From contig CAMCXS010000003.1 of NCBI GenBank assembly GCA_945883495.1, forward strand, positions 62,001-126,000: a stretch of DNA of 64,000 nucleotides. Reading direction: 5' to 3'. Under the pieces are notes generated by a model. That model did no database searches. It had not been told where the DNA came from and was given only the letters and a program-made list of their open reading frames with translations. The position numbers were made by a program, and so were the translations under genes. Below are positions 1 through 7,459 of this stretch, one piece after another (the stretch's first letter is position 1; every line of letters starts with the position of its first letter). The stretch comes from Akkermansia muciniphila. Lineage in GTDB: Bacteria > Verrucomicrobiota > Verrucomicrobiia > Verrucomicrobiales > DEV007.

Positions 1-567
1 CTCGCCGCCTTGGTAGCAGGACCATGTCTGGGCGAAATCGACCTTCAGTTGGAGCCCTCGTGCGACGATTTCCTCTTTGCGCCAGTCAATGAACGGGCGC
101 AGCACCTGAATCCCGGCGTAAGTTCCTTGCGCAATCGCCGCAGCCATTGGGGCCATGAACGTTTCCCGGCAATCGGGATAAATGGCATGATCTCCGGCAT
201 GGGCGGCGATCACCAAGCCTTGGGCGCCGACGCTTTCCGCGTAACCGGCGGCGATAGCCAGAAAGATCCCGTTGCGGAAGGGGACTACCGTCGATTTCAT
301 GGTCACTTCCTCGTAGTGGCCCTCGGGGATTGCGCCACCAGATTTCAAGAGGTCTGAGTCGAAGAGATGGCCGATGAAGCCAAGGTCGATGACTTGATGT
401 GGCACGGTGGTCAGTGCGGTCTGCCACCGGGCGAACGGAATCTCCCGGTGATTGTGCTTGGAGCCGTAGTCGAAACTCAGTGCGCCCACCACCTCATGGG
501 TGCGCAAGGCGTCGTGGAAGGCGACCACGGAATCCATCCCGCCGCTGATGAGGCAAACCACTTTCAT
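1..567 (-). CDS. queC: 7-cyano-7-deazaguanine synthase QueC (3' end outside window)
   Basis: QueC makes preQ0 from 7-carboxy-7-deazaguanine, ATP and ammonia in queuosine biosynthesis. Translating the reverse strand from the ATG at 567 gives 189 residues that open with the PP-loop ATP-pyrophosphatase motif SGGMDS at residues 7-12. A conserved middle follows (KSTVVPFRNGIFL, then AAHAGDHAIYPDCRETF). The frame is still open at base 1, where it reads TWSCYQGGE. That Cys is the first of the four C-terminal zinc ligands of the family; the other three lie beyond the window. No strong ribosome site precedes the ATG, and no in-frame start lies close upstream. The 120 bp to the divergent gene at 688 must hold both promoters. 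Identification is very secure. Confidence 0.96.
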   Translation of the reverse strand, partial: MKVVCLISGGMDSVVAFHDALRTHEVVGALSFDYGSKHNHREIPFARWQTALTTVPHQVIDLGFIGHLFDSDLLKSGGAIPEGHYEEVTMKSTVVPFRNGIFLAIAAGYAESVGAQGLVIAAHAGDHAIYPDCRETFMAPMAAAIAQGTYAGIQVLRPFIDWRKEEIVARGLQLKVDFAQTWSCYQGGE

Positions 568-687
568 AGAGGAGTGATGGTCCGGGATCGGGGGGGCGTC
601 GATCAGAAAGATTCCCTCGAAATTTTGTTGAGACAAATGATCAAGAGCTGCTAATCTCCTTCAGAACCTAACATTACGCTCAATAGG

Positions 688-1470
688 ATGCCCGGATTCA
701 CCACACATGTCACCGCAAGCGCCACTCTCGGAGTCGGCGCAGGAATCGCCGGTTACTCCGCCGGATTGCCACTCACTACCTGCGCCGTTGGGGCGGGGCT
801 CTGCACGATTGGCGGAATGCTTCCGGACTTGGATGGGGACACTGGCGTGCCCGTCCGCGAGACGGTGCACCTAATCGCTGCGGTCGTTCCTGCTCTTATG
901 CTCGGGTCCTTGCAGGCGGCGGGATTCGACCGGGAGTCGGTGGTGCTAGCGATGGCCGGGATGTATGTGTTGATCCGTTTTGGTCTGGGAGAGTGGTTCA
1001 AGCGGATCACGGTGCATCGCGGGATGTGGCACAGCATCCCCGCTGCGCTAAACATGGGTTTGATCGCGCTGCTCATCTGTTCCGGGGAAGATATCGTCCC
1101 GCGTGCGTTCAAGGCTGCGGCCGTGGTGGTCGGCTTCCTGTCCCACCTGGTTCTTGACGAAATTGCCTCGCTCGACGTTTTTCGCCTACGGGTGAAGGAG
1201 TCGAGCGGAACGGCCCTGAAGCTTTGGACGACGCACCACTGGTGGCCAAACGTTTTGACCTACAGCTTGCTCCTCGGACTCTTGGTTTGCGCGTATCAAC
1301 ACCCTGTGATTCGGGATGGCTATACGGCTTGGCGCGTCCAGGCGGATCAGAGGGCAGCCATGGAACTCGCGGAGCCAGCGGAGGTGGGGATTGAGCCGGC
1401 CAGTCCCTTGATTCCCGTCACCGGCAAGAGCCTGGAGTTTGGAGCAACGACTGGCGCGCCGTCTCGCTGA
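688..1470 (+). CDS. DUF457 / YdjM-type membrane-bound metal-dependent hydrolase
   Basis: 260 residues, predicted integral membrane protein. The conserved family motifs are present in order: FTTHVTASATLG near the N-terminus, GGMLPDLDGDTG (residues about 42-53) with the metal-binding Asp residues, HRGMWHSIPAAL (about 110-121) with paired His, and FLSHLVLDEI (about 150-159). These match the LexA-regulated YdjM/DUF457 family, usually annotated as a predicted membrane-bound metal-dependent hydrolase; the substrate is unknown. Hydrophobic segments alternate with these motifs. The C-terminal 45 residues are polar and probably cytoplasmic. The last 53 bp overlap the 3' end of the convergent methyltransferase gene. 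The ATG at 688 fits the first motif, which begins only four residues in. Confidence 0.82.
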   Translation: MPGFTTHVTASATLGVGAGIAGYSAGLPLTTCAVGAGLCTIGGMLPDLDGDTGVPVRETVHLIAAVVPALMLGSLQAAGFDRESVVLAMAGMYVLIRFGLGEWFKRITVHRGMWHSIPAALNMGLIALLICSGEDIVPRAFKAAAVVVGFLSHLVLDEIASLDVFRLRVKESSGTALKLWTTHHWWPNVLTYSLLLGLLVCAYQHPVIRDGYTAWRVQADQRAAMELAEPAEVGIEPASPLIPVTGKSLEFGATTGAPSR

Positions 1471-2554
1471 ACTGGAAGCCATCGAGCTTGAGGTCTTCCG
1501 GAAAGCCTCGTCCCAATGCCATGACCCGGAACCTCCTCCCCATGAAGCCCGGGTGGATCAGCGTGTGGAATTGGCGACGGAGGGACGCGGGAAATTGCTC
1601 GGGATCGGGAAAACCGGCGGCGATTCCAGTCAAGAATTGGGCTTGATCGGCGAATCCGATGAGATTCCAACCCCGATCCTTGGCCTCAAGCCAGACGTGA
1701 GTGAAATTCACGTCCGCCGTGAGATCGACTTGGCCGGGGCTTTCTAGTGGATCCTGGACTCGGCGGTGTTCCCGATATCCCCGGACGCTTCCGTCGGCGC
1801 GTTCGGGAAGCAGGCTTTCAGCTGCGGTGCCGCCATAATCGATCATCAGGGCGACTCCCCGGGGCATGGCGGCGGTGAGTTCATCAAGCCACGGACCGAT
1901 CTCTTCGCAAACTTCGGTCTCAAAACCGGGTGTTGCCTCGATGGGAAGCCAGGTCCAGCGACCGGTTGCCGGGAACGGGAGATCGAACGTGGCTTCGGAG
2001 AGGCGGCCGCTCGCCGCAACGACCCGGATCTCACGCCATCGGCCCTTCTCAAATCGGAGGCGTCGCACTGGGAAGGCATCCAGGAGTTCATTGCAGAGAA
2101 ACACGCCTTGGAGCGGACTCGTATCCGCCAGGCTGGGCACAATTCGGGCCGATTCGCCCAAGCGAGCGGATTGCACCTCGCGGAAGCGTGGATTGGGCTC
2201 GACGATGTGGTGGCTCCATGCGGCGGGCGGGCTGGTTTGAGTGAGGAGATCGGCGGAGAGTTGCCCGTCATGCGCGCCTTGCTCGACCACATCCATCGAG
2301 GTGTCCGGGAACAGCGCGGCTCGGATGTTCAGAATGTGCCGGGCTAAGAGAAAGGCGAAGCACGGGCCGACGGAAACGCTGGTGAAAAAATCTCCGCCTC
2401 TGCCGATCGGTTTCGGGGCCGCGTAGTAGCCTTCTTCCGGGTGATACAGCGCCGAGCGCATGAATTCGGCGAAAGAAATGCCAGTCTCATGGCGGGAGGC
2501 GAGGGTGAGAAGATCTTGATGCAGACCCATGGAATACGGGGACAATCGGGGCAA
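1418..2554 (-). CDS. MidA/NDUFAF7-family (DUF185) SAM-dependent methyltransferase
   Basis: 378 residues of the class I methyltransferase family that includes NDUFAF7, a protein-arginine methyltransferase that helps assemble respiratory complex I in mitochondria. The family start pattern is visible: a short helical N-terminus, then GYYAAPKPIGRGGDFFTS (about residues 42-59). The SAM-binding region VEQGAHDGQLSADLL replaces the more usual ELGPGxG form. A later FLCNELLDAFPV (about residues 151-162) corresponds to the conserved S/CNE(L/F)xDAxPV motif. Bacterial targets are not known. A second in-frame ATG lies at 2530 and could be the real start. The gene overlaps the convergent DUF457 gene by 53 bp and diverges from the PBP gene at 2652, leaving about 97 bp for both promoters. 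Confidence 0.82.
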   Translation of the reverse strand: MPRLSPYSMGLHQDLLTLASRHETGISFAEFMRSALYHPEEGYYAAPKPIGRGGDFFTSVSVGPCFAFLLARHILNIRAALFPDTSMDVVEQGAHDGQLSADLLTQTSPPAAWSHHIVEPNPRFREVQSARLGESARIVPSLADTSPLQGVFLCNELLDAFPVRRLRFEKGRWREIRVVAASGRLSEATFDLPFPATGRWTWLPIEATPGFETEVCEEIGPWLDELTAAMPRGVALMIDYGGTAAESLLPERADGSVRGYREHRRVQDPLESPGQVDLTADVNFTHVWLEAKDRGWNLIGFADQAQFLTGIAAGFPDPEQFPASLRRQFHTLIHPGFMGRRFRVMALGRGFPEDLKLDGFQFSETARQSLLQTPGSCR

Positions 2555-2651
2555 CCTGACAGTTTCCTCCAGGCGACTTGCCGGGAGGCGGAACTCAGTC
2601 CATACTCGAATCTAAGCGCCTAGTGCGCAATCGGGAGTCTTCCGACGATAC

Positions 2652-5369
2652 ATGCCGAGGTACGAATCAGCCTACCGCTACAAGCCACCGATCATTTTTC
2701 GGAAGTGGTTTCAATTTCTCGTGCTCCTCGTTCTGAGCGGGGTGGTCGCGGTCTGCGTTTTCGTGTATTTGCACGTGCAGCCGTTTTACCTGAAGGCACA
2801 GGAGTTCGACCTGGACGCCATCAGCAAGTTGGAGAAAGCCAGCATTATCTATGACCGGAACAGGCAGGAGATTGGACGAATCTTCGTCTTGAACCGGGAT
2901 CCAGTTCCCCTGGAACGAATCCCTCGGCACATGACGGACGCGGTCGTGGCTACGGAGGACTCCCGCTTTTACGATCACGATGGAGTGGACCGGATGGGGA
3001 TCCTACGGGCGGTTTTGCGGAACCTGAAAGATCGGTCCAACACGCAGGGCGCGAGCACGATCACCCAGCAATTGGCTCGAAATTCGTTCCCGAACATGCT
3101 GGAAAAGTCCTACAAGCGCAAGCTCGTGGAAGCCTTCCTGGCGATGCGGATTGAGGAGGATTTCTCCAAATCCGAGATCATGGAAATGTACCTCAACCGG
3201 ATTTATTTCGGAAGCGGCTATTACGGCGTCAACGCGGCCTCCAAGGGATACTTCGGGAAAGACGTCAGCGAGATCGGGGTCGATGAAGCGGCCATTCTGG
3301 CTGGATTGATCAGGAGTCCGGAGAACATCTCGCCATTCAAGAATCCAAAGGCGGCGGAGAAGGCGCGCAACCACGTGATTGGCCGGATGGTCGAGGAGGG
3401 GATGATCACGGCGGAAACCGCCAAACAGTTCACGTCGCTCCCCGTGAAGACCCGGGAAAGAGGCCGGGACCGGAAGCGAGCCTTCGAGTATGCCTTTGAG
3501 CGAGTCCGGATCAAAACGGTGGAGCTCGTGGGGCAGGATGAAGCGTACGAGGGCGGATTCCGGATCTACACCACCATCGACTCCGCTCTTCAGGAGAGCG
3601 CCTACCAAAGTCTTGCCAAGCAGCTGAACAGGATTGAGGACAACCCGACCTTCGAAGGCCAGACCTACGCCCAGTACGAGAAGATCCTCGAAAAGTGGGA
3701 GAAGCAAAACGTCAGTGAAGACGAAGATCAACAGCAAGAGCGGAGGCAACCTGCCCCCGACTACCTGCAGGGTGCGGTGATCGCGATTGACAACAAGACC
3801 GGCGGAATTCGTGCTCTGATTGGTGGAAGGGATTACGCTCACAGCCGCTTTGACCGCGCGGTTCAGGCGCGGCGGAAGCCGGGCACCGCGTTCACTCCGT
3901 TTGTATTTGCCGCCGGATACGCGCAACGACCGGCTCATCATTATCCTGGCTCACGCGTCGAGGACAGCCCGATGGATGAACGCAAAGTGATGATCGGAGC
4001 CACGTCCGGGATTCTGGGAGAATGGGGCGTTGAGAGTCCCGCGAACGAACAAGAGGGCTTAATCACGGCGCGGAGGGCGCTGGTCTTCGGGAAGAATGCG
4101 GCGACGGTGCGATTCGGTGAGGAGGTTGGCCTGTCCAAGGTGGTTGATCTCGCGAAGCGGGCGGGAATTACCTTTGAAGGTGATATCCAAAACTACAACT
4201 CCACCATGCTCGGGAACAGCGAGGCCGGAATTAGCGAGATGGCCTTAGCGTATACGGCGTTTCCCAACCAGGGCCGGAGACCCAGAGAGGTCCACATCAT
4301 CTCGGCAATCTACGACGAAGAAGGGAAAAAGAAATTCCAGCACGACGTAAGGGACGCCGGCGTTGAGGTTTGCGATCCCTACACCGCCTTCCAAATACAT
4401 GGGGCTCTTCAGGATGTCCTGCGCGAGGGCACAGGCAAGATCGCCTACGATAGTCACGGACTTGGGGATTACCCAGTCGCCGGCAAGACGGGAACGGCTT
4501 ACGGGTTCAAAGACGAGTGGTTCGTTGGCTACACGGATCAGATCACTTGTGCGGTTTGGGCGGGTTTCGACAAGGCAAAAACCATTTATCCAGGGGCTTT
4601 CAGCAATCGCACCGTGCTGCCCGCTTGGGTGGAGGTGATGAATAAGGCGAACACTATTTTTCCTGCCTCCGCCCTGCAACCGCCGATCGGGGCACAGAAG
4701 GTGACGCTTTGTCGAGTGTCGGGGGAGCCCGCCACCGAGCGCTGTTTCCATTACGAGGAAATCGAAGGGGAAAAGCGGAAGATCGACGATACGTTCGACG
4801 AGTATTTGTCTCCGGGGCTCCTCATCAAGCAGGAGTGTGTCGTCCATGGTCTCGATGGCCAGATCGATCGCACCCGCTTGGTGCCCTCCACGGACCAGCT
4901 TCTTACGAACATTCTGCCGGACAACCGTCCTCGCAGACTGGGGAACTATGGACGATCGTTGAAACCCGTTGTCTTGCAGGGGCGGACCGTGATCAACTAT
5001 GATCCTTACGCGTCACTGCAACCTCCACCGCGCAAGGCGACGCCACTTAAGGCAAGGGTCATTGGGGCGTCTCCGGATGCGTCTGGAAGTGAAGCGGTGG
5101 GACAGTCTGCGACCGCTTCATCGCCGATCCGAGCCGTGCCGATTGGTCAAGGTTCGGTCCCGTCCCAACCTCAGGCTTCAGCATCGGTCACCGCAGGCGA
5201 TCCAGCGGATAGCTCCGTGATCGAGAACAACCTGGCCGGGACGATGACTCAGCCTGAAGCAGCTGCCTTGCCTGCGACGGAGGACGGGCTCCCCTCCATT
5301 CTGGAAAATGCTCCCAAACTACCACAGGCGGCTCCGGCACCAGCAGCGGCAAGCATACTCTTCGATTGA
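2652..5369 (+). CDS. Class A penicillin-binding protein (PBP1A-like) with degenerate transpeptidase site
   Basis: 905 residues. A membrane anchor lies at about residues 20-40. The GT51 glycan polymerase domain is intact: EDSRFYDHDG with the catalytic Glu, QGASTITQQLARN, and KSEIMEMYLNRIYFG. A transpeptidase domain follows at about residues 370-680, but its active site is unusual. The expected SxxK is TAFT at 412-415, inside an otherwise normal GTAFTPFVF block. The SxN position is GKN at 480-482. Only KTGT at 612-615 is canonical. What I see therefore predicts an active glycosyltransferase fused to a probably inactive transpeptidase. The last 130 residues are Pro/Ala/Ser-rich and low in complexity. 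The gene stands alone. A cross-linking partner elsewhere seems required; an L,D-transpeptidase and a D,D-carboxypeptidase lie at 36-38 kb. Confidence 0.93.
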   Translation: MPRYESAYRYKPPIIFRKWFQFLVLLVLSGVVAVCVFVYLHVQPFYLKAQEFDLDAISKLEKASIIYDRNRQEIGRIFVLNRDPVPLERIPRHMTDAVVATEDSRFYDHDGVDRMGILRAVLRNLKDRSNTQGASTITQQLARNSFPNMLEKSYKRKLVEAFLAMRIEEDFSKSEIMEMYLNRIYFGSGYYGVNAASKGYFGKDVSEIGVDEAAILAGLIRSPENISPFKNPKAAEKARNHVIGRMVEEGMITAETAKQFTSLPVKTRERGRDRKRAFEYAFERVRIKTVELVGQDEAYEGGFRIYTTIDSALQESAYQSLAKQLNRIEDNPTFEGQTYAQYEKILEKWEKQNVSEDEDQQQERRQPAPDYLQGAVIAIDNKTGGIRALIGGRDYAHSRFDRAVQARRKPGTAFTPFVFAAGYAQRPAHHYPGSRVEDSPMDERKVMIGATSGILGEWGVESPANEQEGLITARRALVFGKNAATVRFGEEVGLSKVVDLAKRAGITFEGDIQNYNSTMLGNSEAGISEMALAYTAFPNQGRRPREVHIISAIYDEEGKKKFQHDVRDAGVEVCDPYTAFQIHGALQDVLREGTGKIAYDSHGLGDYPVAGKTGTAYGFKDEWFVGYTDQITCAVWAGFDKAKTIYPGAFSNRTVLPAWVEVMNKANTIFPASALQPPIGAQKVTLCRVSGEPATERCFHYEEIEGEKRKIDDTFDEYLSPGLLIKQECVVHGLDGQIDRTRLVPSTDQLLTNILPDNRPRRLGNYGRSLKPVVLQGRTVINYDPYASLQPPPRKATPLKARVIGASPDASGSEAVGQSATASSPIRAVPIGQGSVPSQPQASASVTAGDPADSSVIENNLAGTMTQPEAAALPATEDGLPSILENAPKLPQAAPAPAAASILFD

Positions 5370-5394
5370 AGAGGTAGGTCGGCTTGCCTGTATG

Positions 5395-6237
5395 TCACTT
5401 TAGGACTGATTCTGCCCAAGTCAGAATCTGTCCGGCAGAAATCGCGTCCTCCGCCTGTTTGGCTGCCTCGAGGGCATCGTGCGCTTGCTTGAACTGGCGC
5501 AGGGTGGCAAGGCTTTCGACGGTTTGTACTTTTGCTTCCACAGCCTGGAACCGCCGCTCAAGTGCCCCGAGATCGATATCGCCTGGCGCGAATTCCGTGA
5601 AGTCGATGACTGGGACGGGCTGCTGCATCTCAGCGATCCCGAGATCGACCATGGCGGCCTCGAGGGCGAGATTGGCGGCGTCAATCTCCCCGTTGGCCAA
5701 AAGGTGTTCGATCGATTGTCCTCGCCTCTTGATTGCCTCACTGGGGTCGAATCCGAGGCTCTCCACGGCCTCGCGGAGCTTGGCGATCTTGGCTTCGATG
5801 ATGGGCTGGGACTCCGCATCCTTTCGGCTCAGAGCCAGCACGTTGGCGCGTTGAGCTGCGTCCAGGGCTTGATTCATTCCCAAGATGGTGCGCAGTTGCA
5901 GGCGCTTGATCTCAGCTTCGATTTGCAACAGTTCGTTGAGGGCTTTCTCCGCATCGGCGATGGACCCGGTGGCTTCATTGAGCAGGCTTTCAAGAATGGG
6001 CCGTTGTGTTGTGAGCTGGGATTCGAGGGTGGCGCTGTGCGTTTTGGCGGTCTCATAGAGCTCCTTGAGCTTCGCTTCCTGGTCTGGAAGTAAATTCAGA
6101 TTCTTACTGTGCCGGACGATGGCGTCGGGTGGCGTGAGTCCGAGCCGTAGGAGATCGCTCGGGGGAATGGAAGGCTGGGTCGAGGCAACGGCCAGCGTGG
6201 CCAAATAGGACGCAGCGATGGCGAGAGAGGTCTTCAT
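5395..6237 (-). CDS. Exported helical Spy/CpxP-like protein
   Basis: 280 residues with an N-terminal signal peptide (hydrophobic residues 4-18, likely cleaved after AVAS). The rest is almost entirely alpha-helical and Gln/Glu/Lys/Ala-rich. A segment near residues 45-75 (LNLLPDQEAKLKELYETAK) resembles the LTxxQ-type repeats of periplasmic Spy/CpxP/ZraP chaperones, followed by predicted coiled coil. The start codon overlaps the stop of the anti-sigma gene (ATGA, 6234-6237), so it is translated as the third gene of a sigma/anti-sigma operon. An envelope-stress or metal-stress chaperone is the natural reading. The family assignment rests on pattern and context rather than a clear signature. Confidence 0.62.
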   Translation of the reverse strand: MKTSLAIAASYLATLAVASTQPSIPPSDLLRLGLTPPDAIVRHSKNLNLLPDQEAKLKELYETAKTHSATLESQLTTQRPILESLLNEATGSIADAEKALNELLQIEAEIKRLQLRTILGMNQALDAAQRANVLALSRKDAESQPIIEAKIAKLREAVESLGFDPSEAIKRRGQSIEHLLANGEIDAANLALEAAMVDLGIAEMQQPVPVIDFTEFAPGDIDLGALERRFQAVEAKVQTVESLATLRQFKQAHDALEAAKQAEDAISAGQILTWAESVLK

Positions 6238-6635
6238 TGGATGTATAACAAGTGTTCGGGTTTGGATTGAGGAAGGAGAAAATCGCTAGGTGCTGGGATA
6301 TGCCGCCAACAAGTGATGGGCGTATGGAGGAAATCGCCGGGAGAGGCTGGTCTTAGCAGTGGCTGCGGCAGAGCCCTCACCAGGGAGTCGGCGGGCTTTG
6401 TAGGCATGAAGAAGCGTGCGATTCCCAGAGCGGCGATGAGGCTAAGGGCGAACGCAACCACGAGCGCCGCCGGCCGGAGTCGGTGAGACGGGACTGCCCG
6501 CCAGCGCAGGGTAGGGGTTGGAGGGGAAAACACCGGCGCGGCTTCGCGTTCTTGCCATCTCAAGTGCTGGAAGGCAGCTCGCAGATCCTCATCGCCTTCA
6601 GGGCCGGCCGGGTCAGGAAGATGAGATCGTTTCAT
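6234..6635 (-). CDS. Single-pass membrane protein, probable anti-sigma factor
   Basis: 133 residues. The N-terminal 55 are polar (DPAGPEGDEDLRAAFQHLR...), followed by one transmembrane helix at about residues 57-76 (ALVVAFALSLIAALGIARFF) and a short Pro-rich C-terminal tail. There is no cysteine pair of a zinc-binding anti-sigma domain. The call rests on topology and position: it starts 23 bp inside the 3' end of the ECF sigma gene and ends in a 4-bp overlap with the exported Spy-like gene. Verrucomicrobial ECF operons commonly carry such small membrane proteins. Function is inferred. Confidence 0.6.
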   Translation of the reverse strand: MKRSHLPDPAGPEGDEDLRAAFQHLRWQEREAAPVFSPPTPTLRWRAVPSHRLRPAALVVAFALSLIAALGIARFFMPTKPADSLVRALPQPLLRPASPGDFLHTPITCWRHIPAPSDFLLPQSKPEHLLYIQ

Positions 6636-7137
6636 GGCTTGGGAGGAGTTCTCGAAGTCTGTTTTTGCCGCGATCGTAGTGCTGCCGCACGGAGCCGATG
6701 GAGATGCCGAGGACCTCCGCCGCCGCGGAGAGAGAAAGATCCTGGTAAAAGACGAGGTGAAGCACTTCCGCTTGGCGCTGGGGGAGCCGATTCAACGCTG
6801 TACGGAGCAGCGTCGCTTGCTCGTCCACTTCCAACTGCCGGGCAGGCGAGGCGGGATCGGGCGCAGGCGACACGGCCTGAAACAGCAAGCGAAGGTGAAG
6901 TTTGTCCCGGACCAGGATTCGGCGCAGTTCTTCCCGAGCGGTGAAGCGGATGACGCCAAACCACCAAGTCTTGAGGCTGGAGCGTCCGCTGAACTGGGCC
7001 CGGCCTTGAACCACTTTGAGATACGCGTTCTGCAGCACGTCCTCTGCGCGGGGAACATCTCCGCCACAGCAATGCAGGCTCCAGCCGAAGGCATCCGGAT
7101 GCAAGGCTTCCAGCTGAGACGCGAGTTCGAGTTTCAT
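6613..7137 (-). CDS. ECF-type RNA polymerase sigma factor
   Basis: 174 residues with the two-domain layout of ECF sigma-70 factors. Region 2 runs from about 10 to 75 and includes EDVLQNAYLKVVQ, where the acidic residues contact core polymerase, and FSGRSSLKTWWFGVIR. Region 4 occupies about 112-165 and carries LPQRQAEVLHLVFYQDLS and a helix-turn-helix (AAAEVLGISIGSVRQHYDRG) that reads the -35 element. It heads a three-gene operon with the membrane protein and the exported helical protein, which suggests an envelope signal relayed by an anti-sigma factor. The upstream 320 bp are gene-free and may carry an autoregulated promoter, although I could not define its elements. Confidence 0.9.
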   Translation of the reverse strand: MKLELASQLEALHPDAFGWSLHCCGGDVPRAEDVLQNAYLKVVQGRAQFSGRSSLKTWWFGVIRFTAREELRRILVRDKLHLRLLFQAVSPAPDPASPARQLEVDEQATLLRTALNRLPQRQAEVLHLVFYQDLSLSAAAEVLGISIGSVRQHYDRGKNRLRELLPSHETISSS

Positions 7138-7230
7138 CCATTCGTCATCAGTGGGATGGCCGAATGAATTGTATGACTGGTGCCAGCGGAAAAGCGCCGA
7201 AATTCTGCTTTGTTACGGCCCCGAGGGGGG

Positions 7231-7248
7231 GGCAGGAAATTCCCTGCC
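7231..7248. promoter_or_regulatory. Interrupted palindrome GGCAGG-N6-CCTGCC, possible operator
   Basis: Six-base arms flank AAATTC, about 95 bp upstream of the ECF sigma start. The symmetry would suit a dimeric DNA-binding protein. No partner regulator is known, so this is only a structural observation. Confidence 0.25.
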
Positions 7249-7298
7249 TACCCGCCCTTCGGCGTCCGCCAAAGTCAACTTTCACGCCTGTTTGGGCA

Positions 7299-7308
7299 TT
7301 TGTACAAA
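7299..7308. promoter_or_regulatory. Perfect palindrome TTTGTACAAA
   Basis: A self-complementary AT-rich decamer in otherwise GC-rich DNA, in the same gene-free stretch, about 160 bp upstream of the sigma gene. It could be a regulator site. A palindrome this short can also arise by chance. Confidence 0.2.
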
Positions 7309-7459
7309 CACAAAATCGCACATGGAAGATGTTTTCTCCCATTTCCGTCCGATGACTCGCACGCTCGAGAATGGGCGCCCGGATGGCCAAATCGGCCGCC
7401 CCGGTTGGATTTGCATCATCGGGATCATCTCGATTCCCTGCGGCTAAGGATGTCTGGGC

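Larger units (their letters stand above)
7138..7459. other. Gene-free intergenic stretch upstream of the ECF sigma gene
   Basis: This 322-bp stretch lies between the ECF sigma gene (leftward) and the 3' end of the Rieske gene (leftward). Short frames in it have poor protein character and no recognisable motif. It contains a run of eight G at 7225-7232, an interrupted palindrome at 7231-7248 and a perfect 10-bp palindrome at 7299-7308. It probably carries the sigma operon promoter and the end of the Rieske transcript. I see no tRNA or terminator with a T-tract. Confidence 0.6.

Noticed and set aside
3003-3941. A 312-codon reverse-strand frame inside the PBP gene
   Set aside because: The sense strand encodes a complete, motif-bearing PBP; the antisense product has no family features.
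7138-7459. Short frames on both strands in the gene-free stretch
   Set aside because: They are Cys/Arg/Pro-rich with no homology-like pattern, no ribosome site and mutual overlap.
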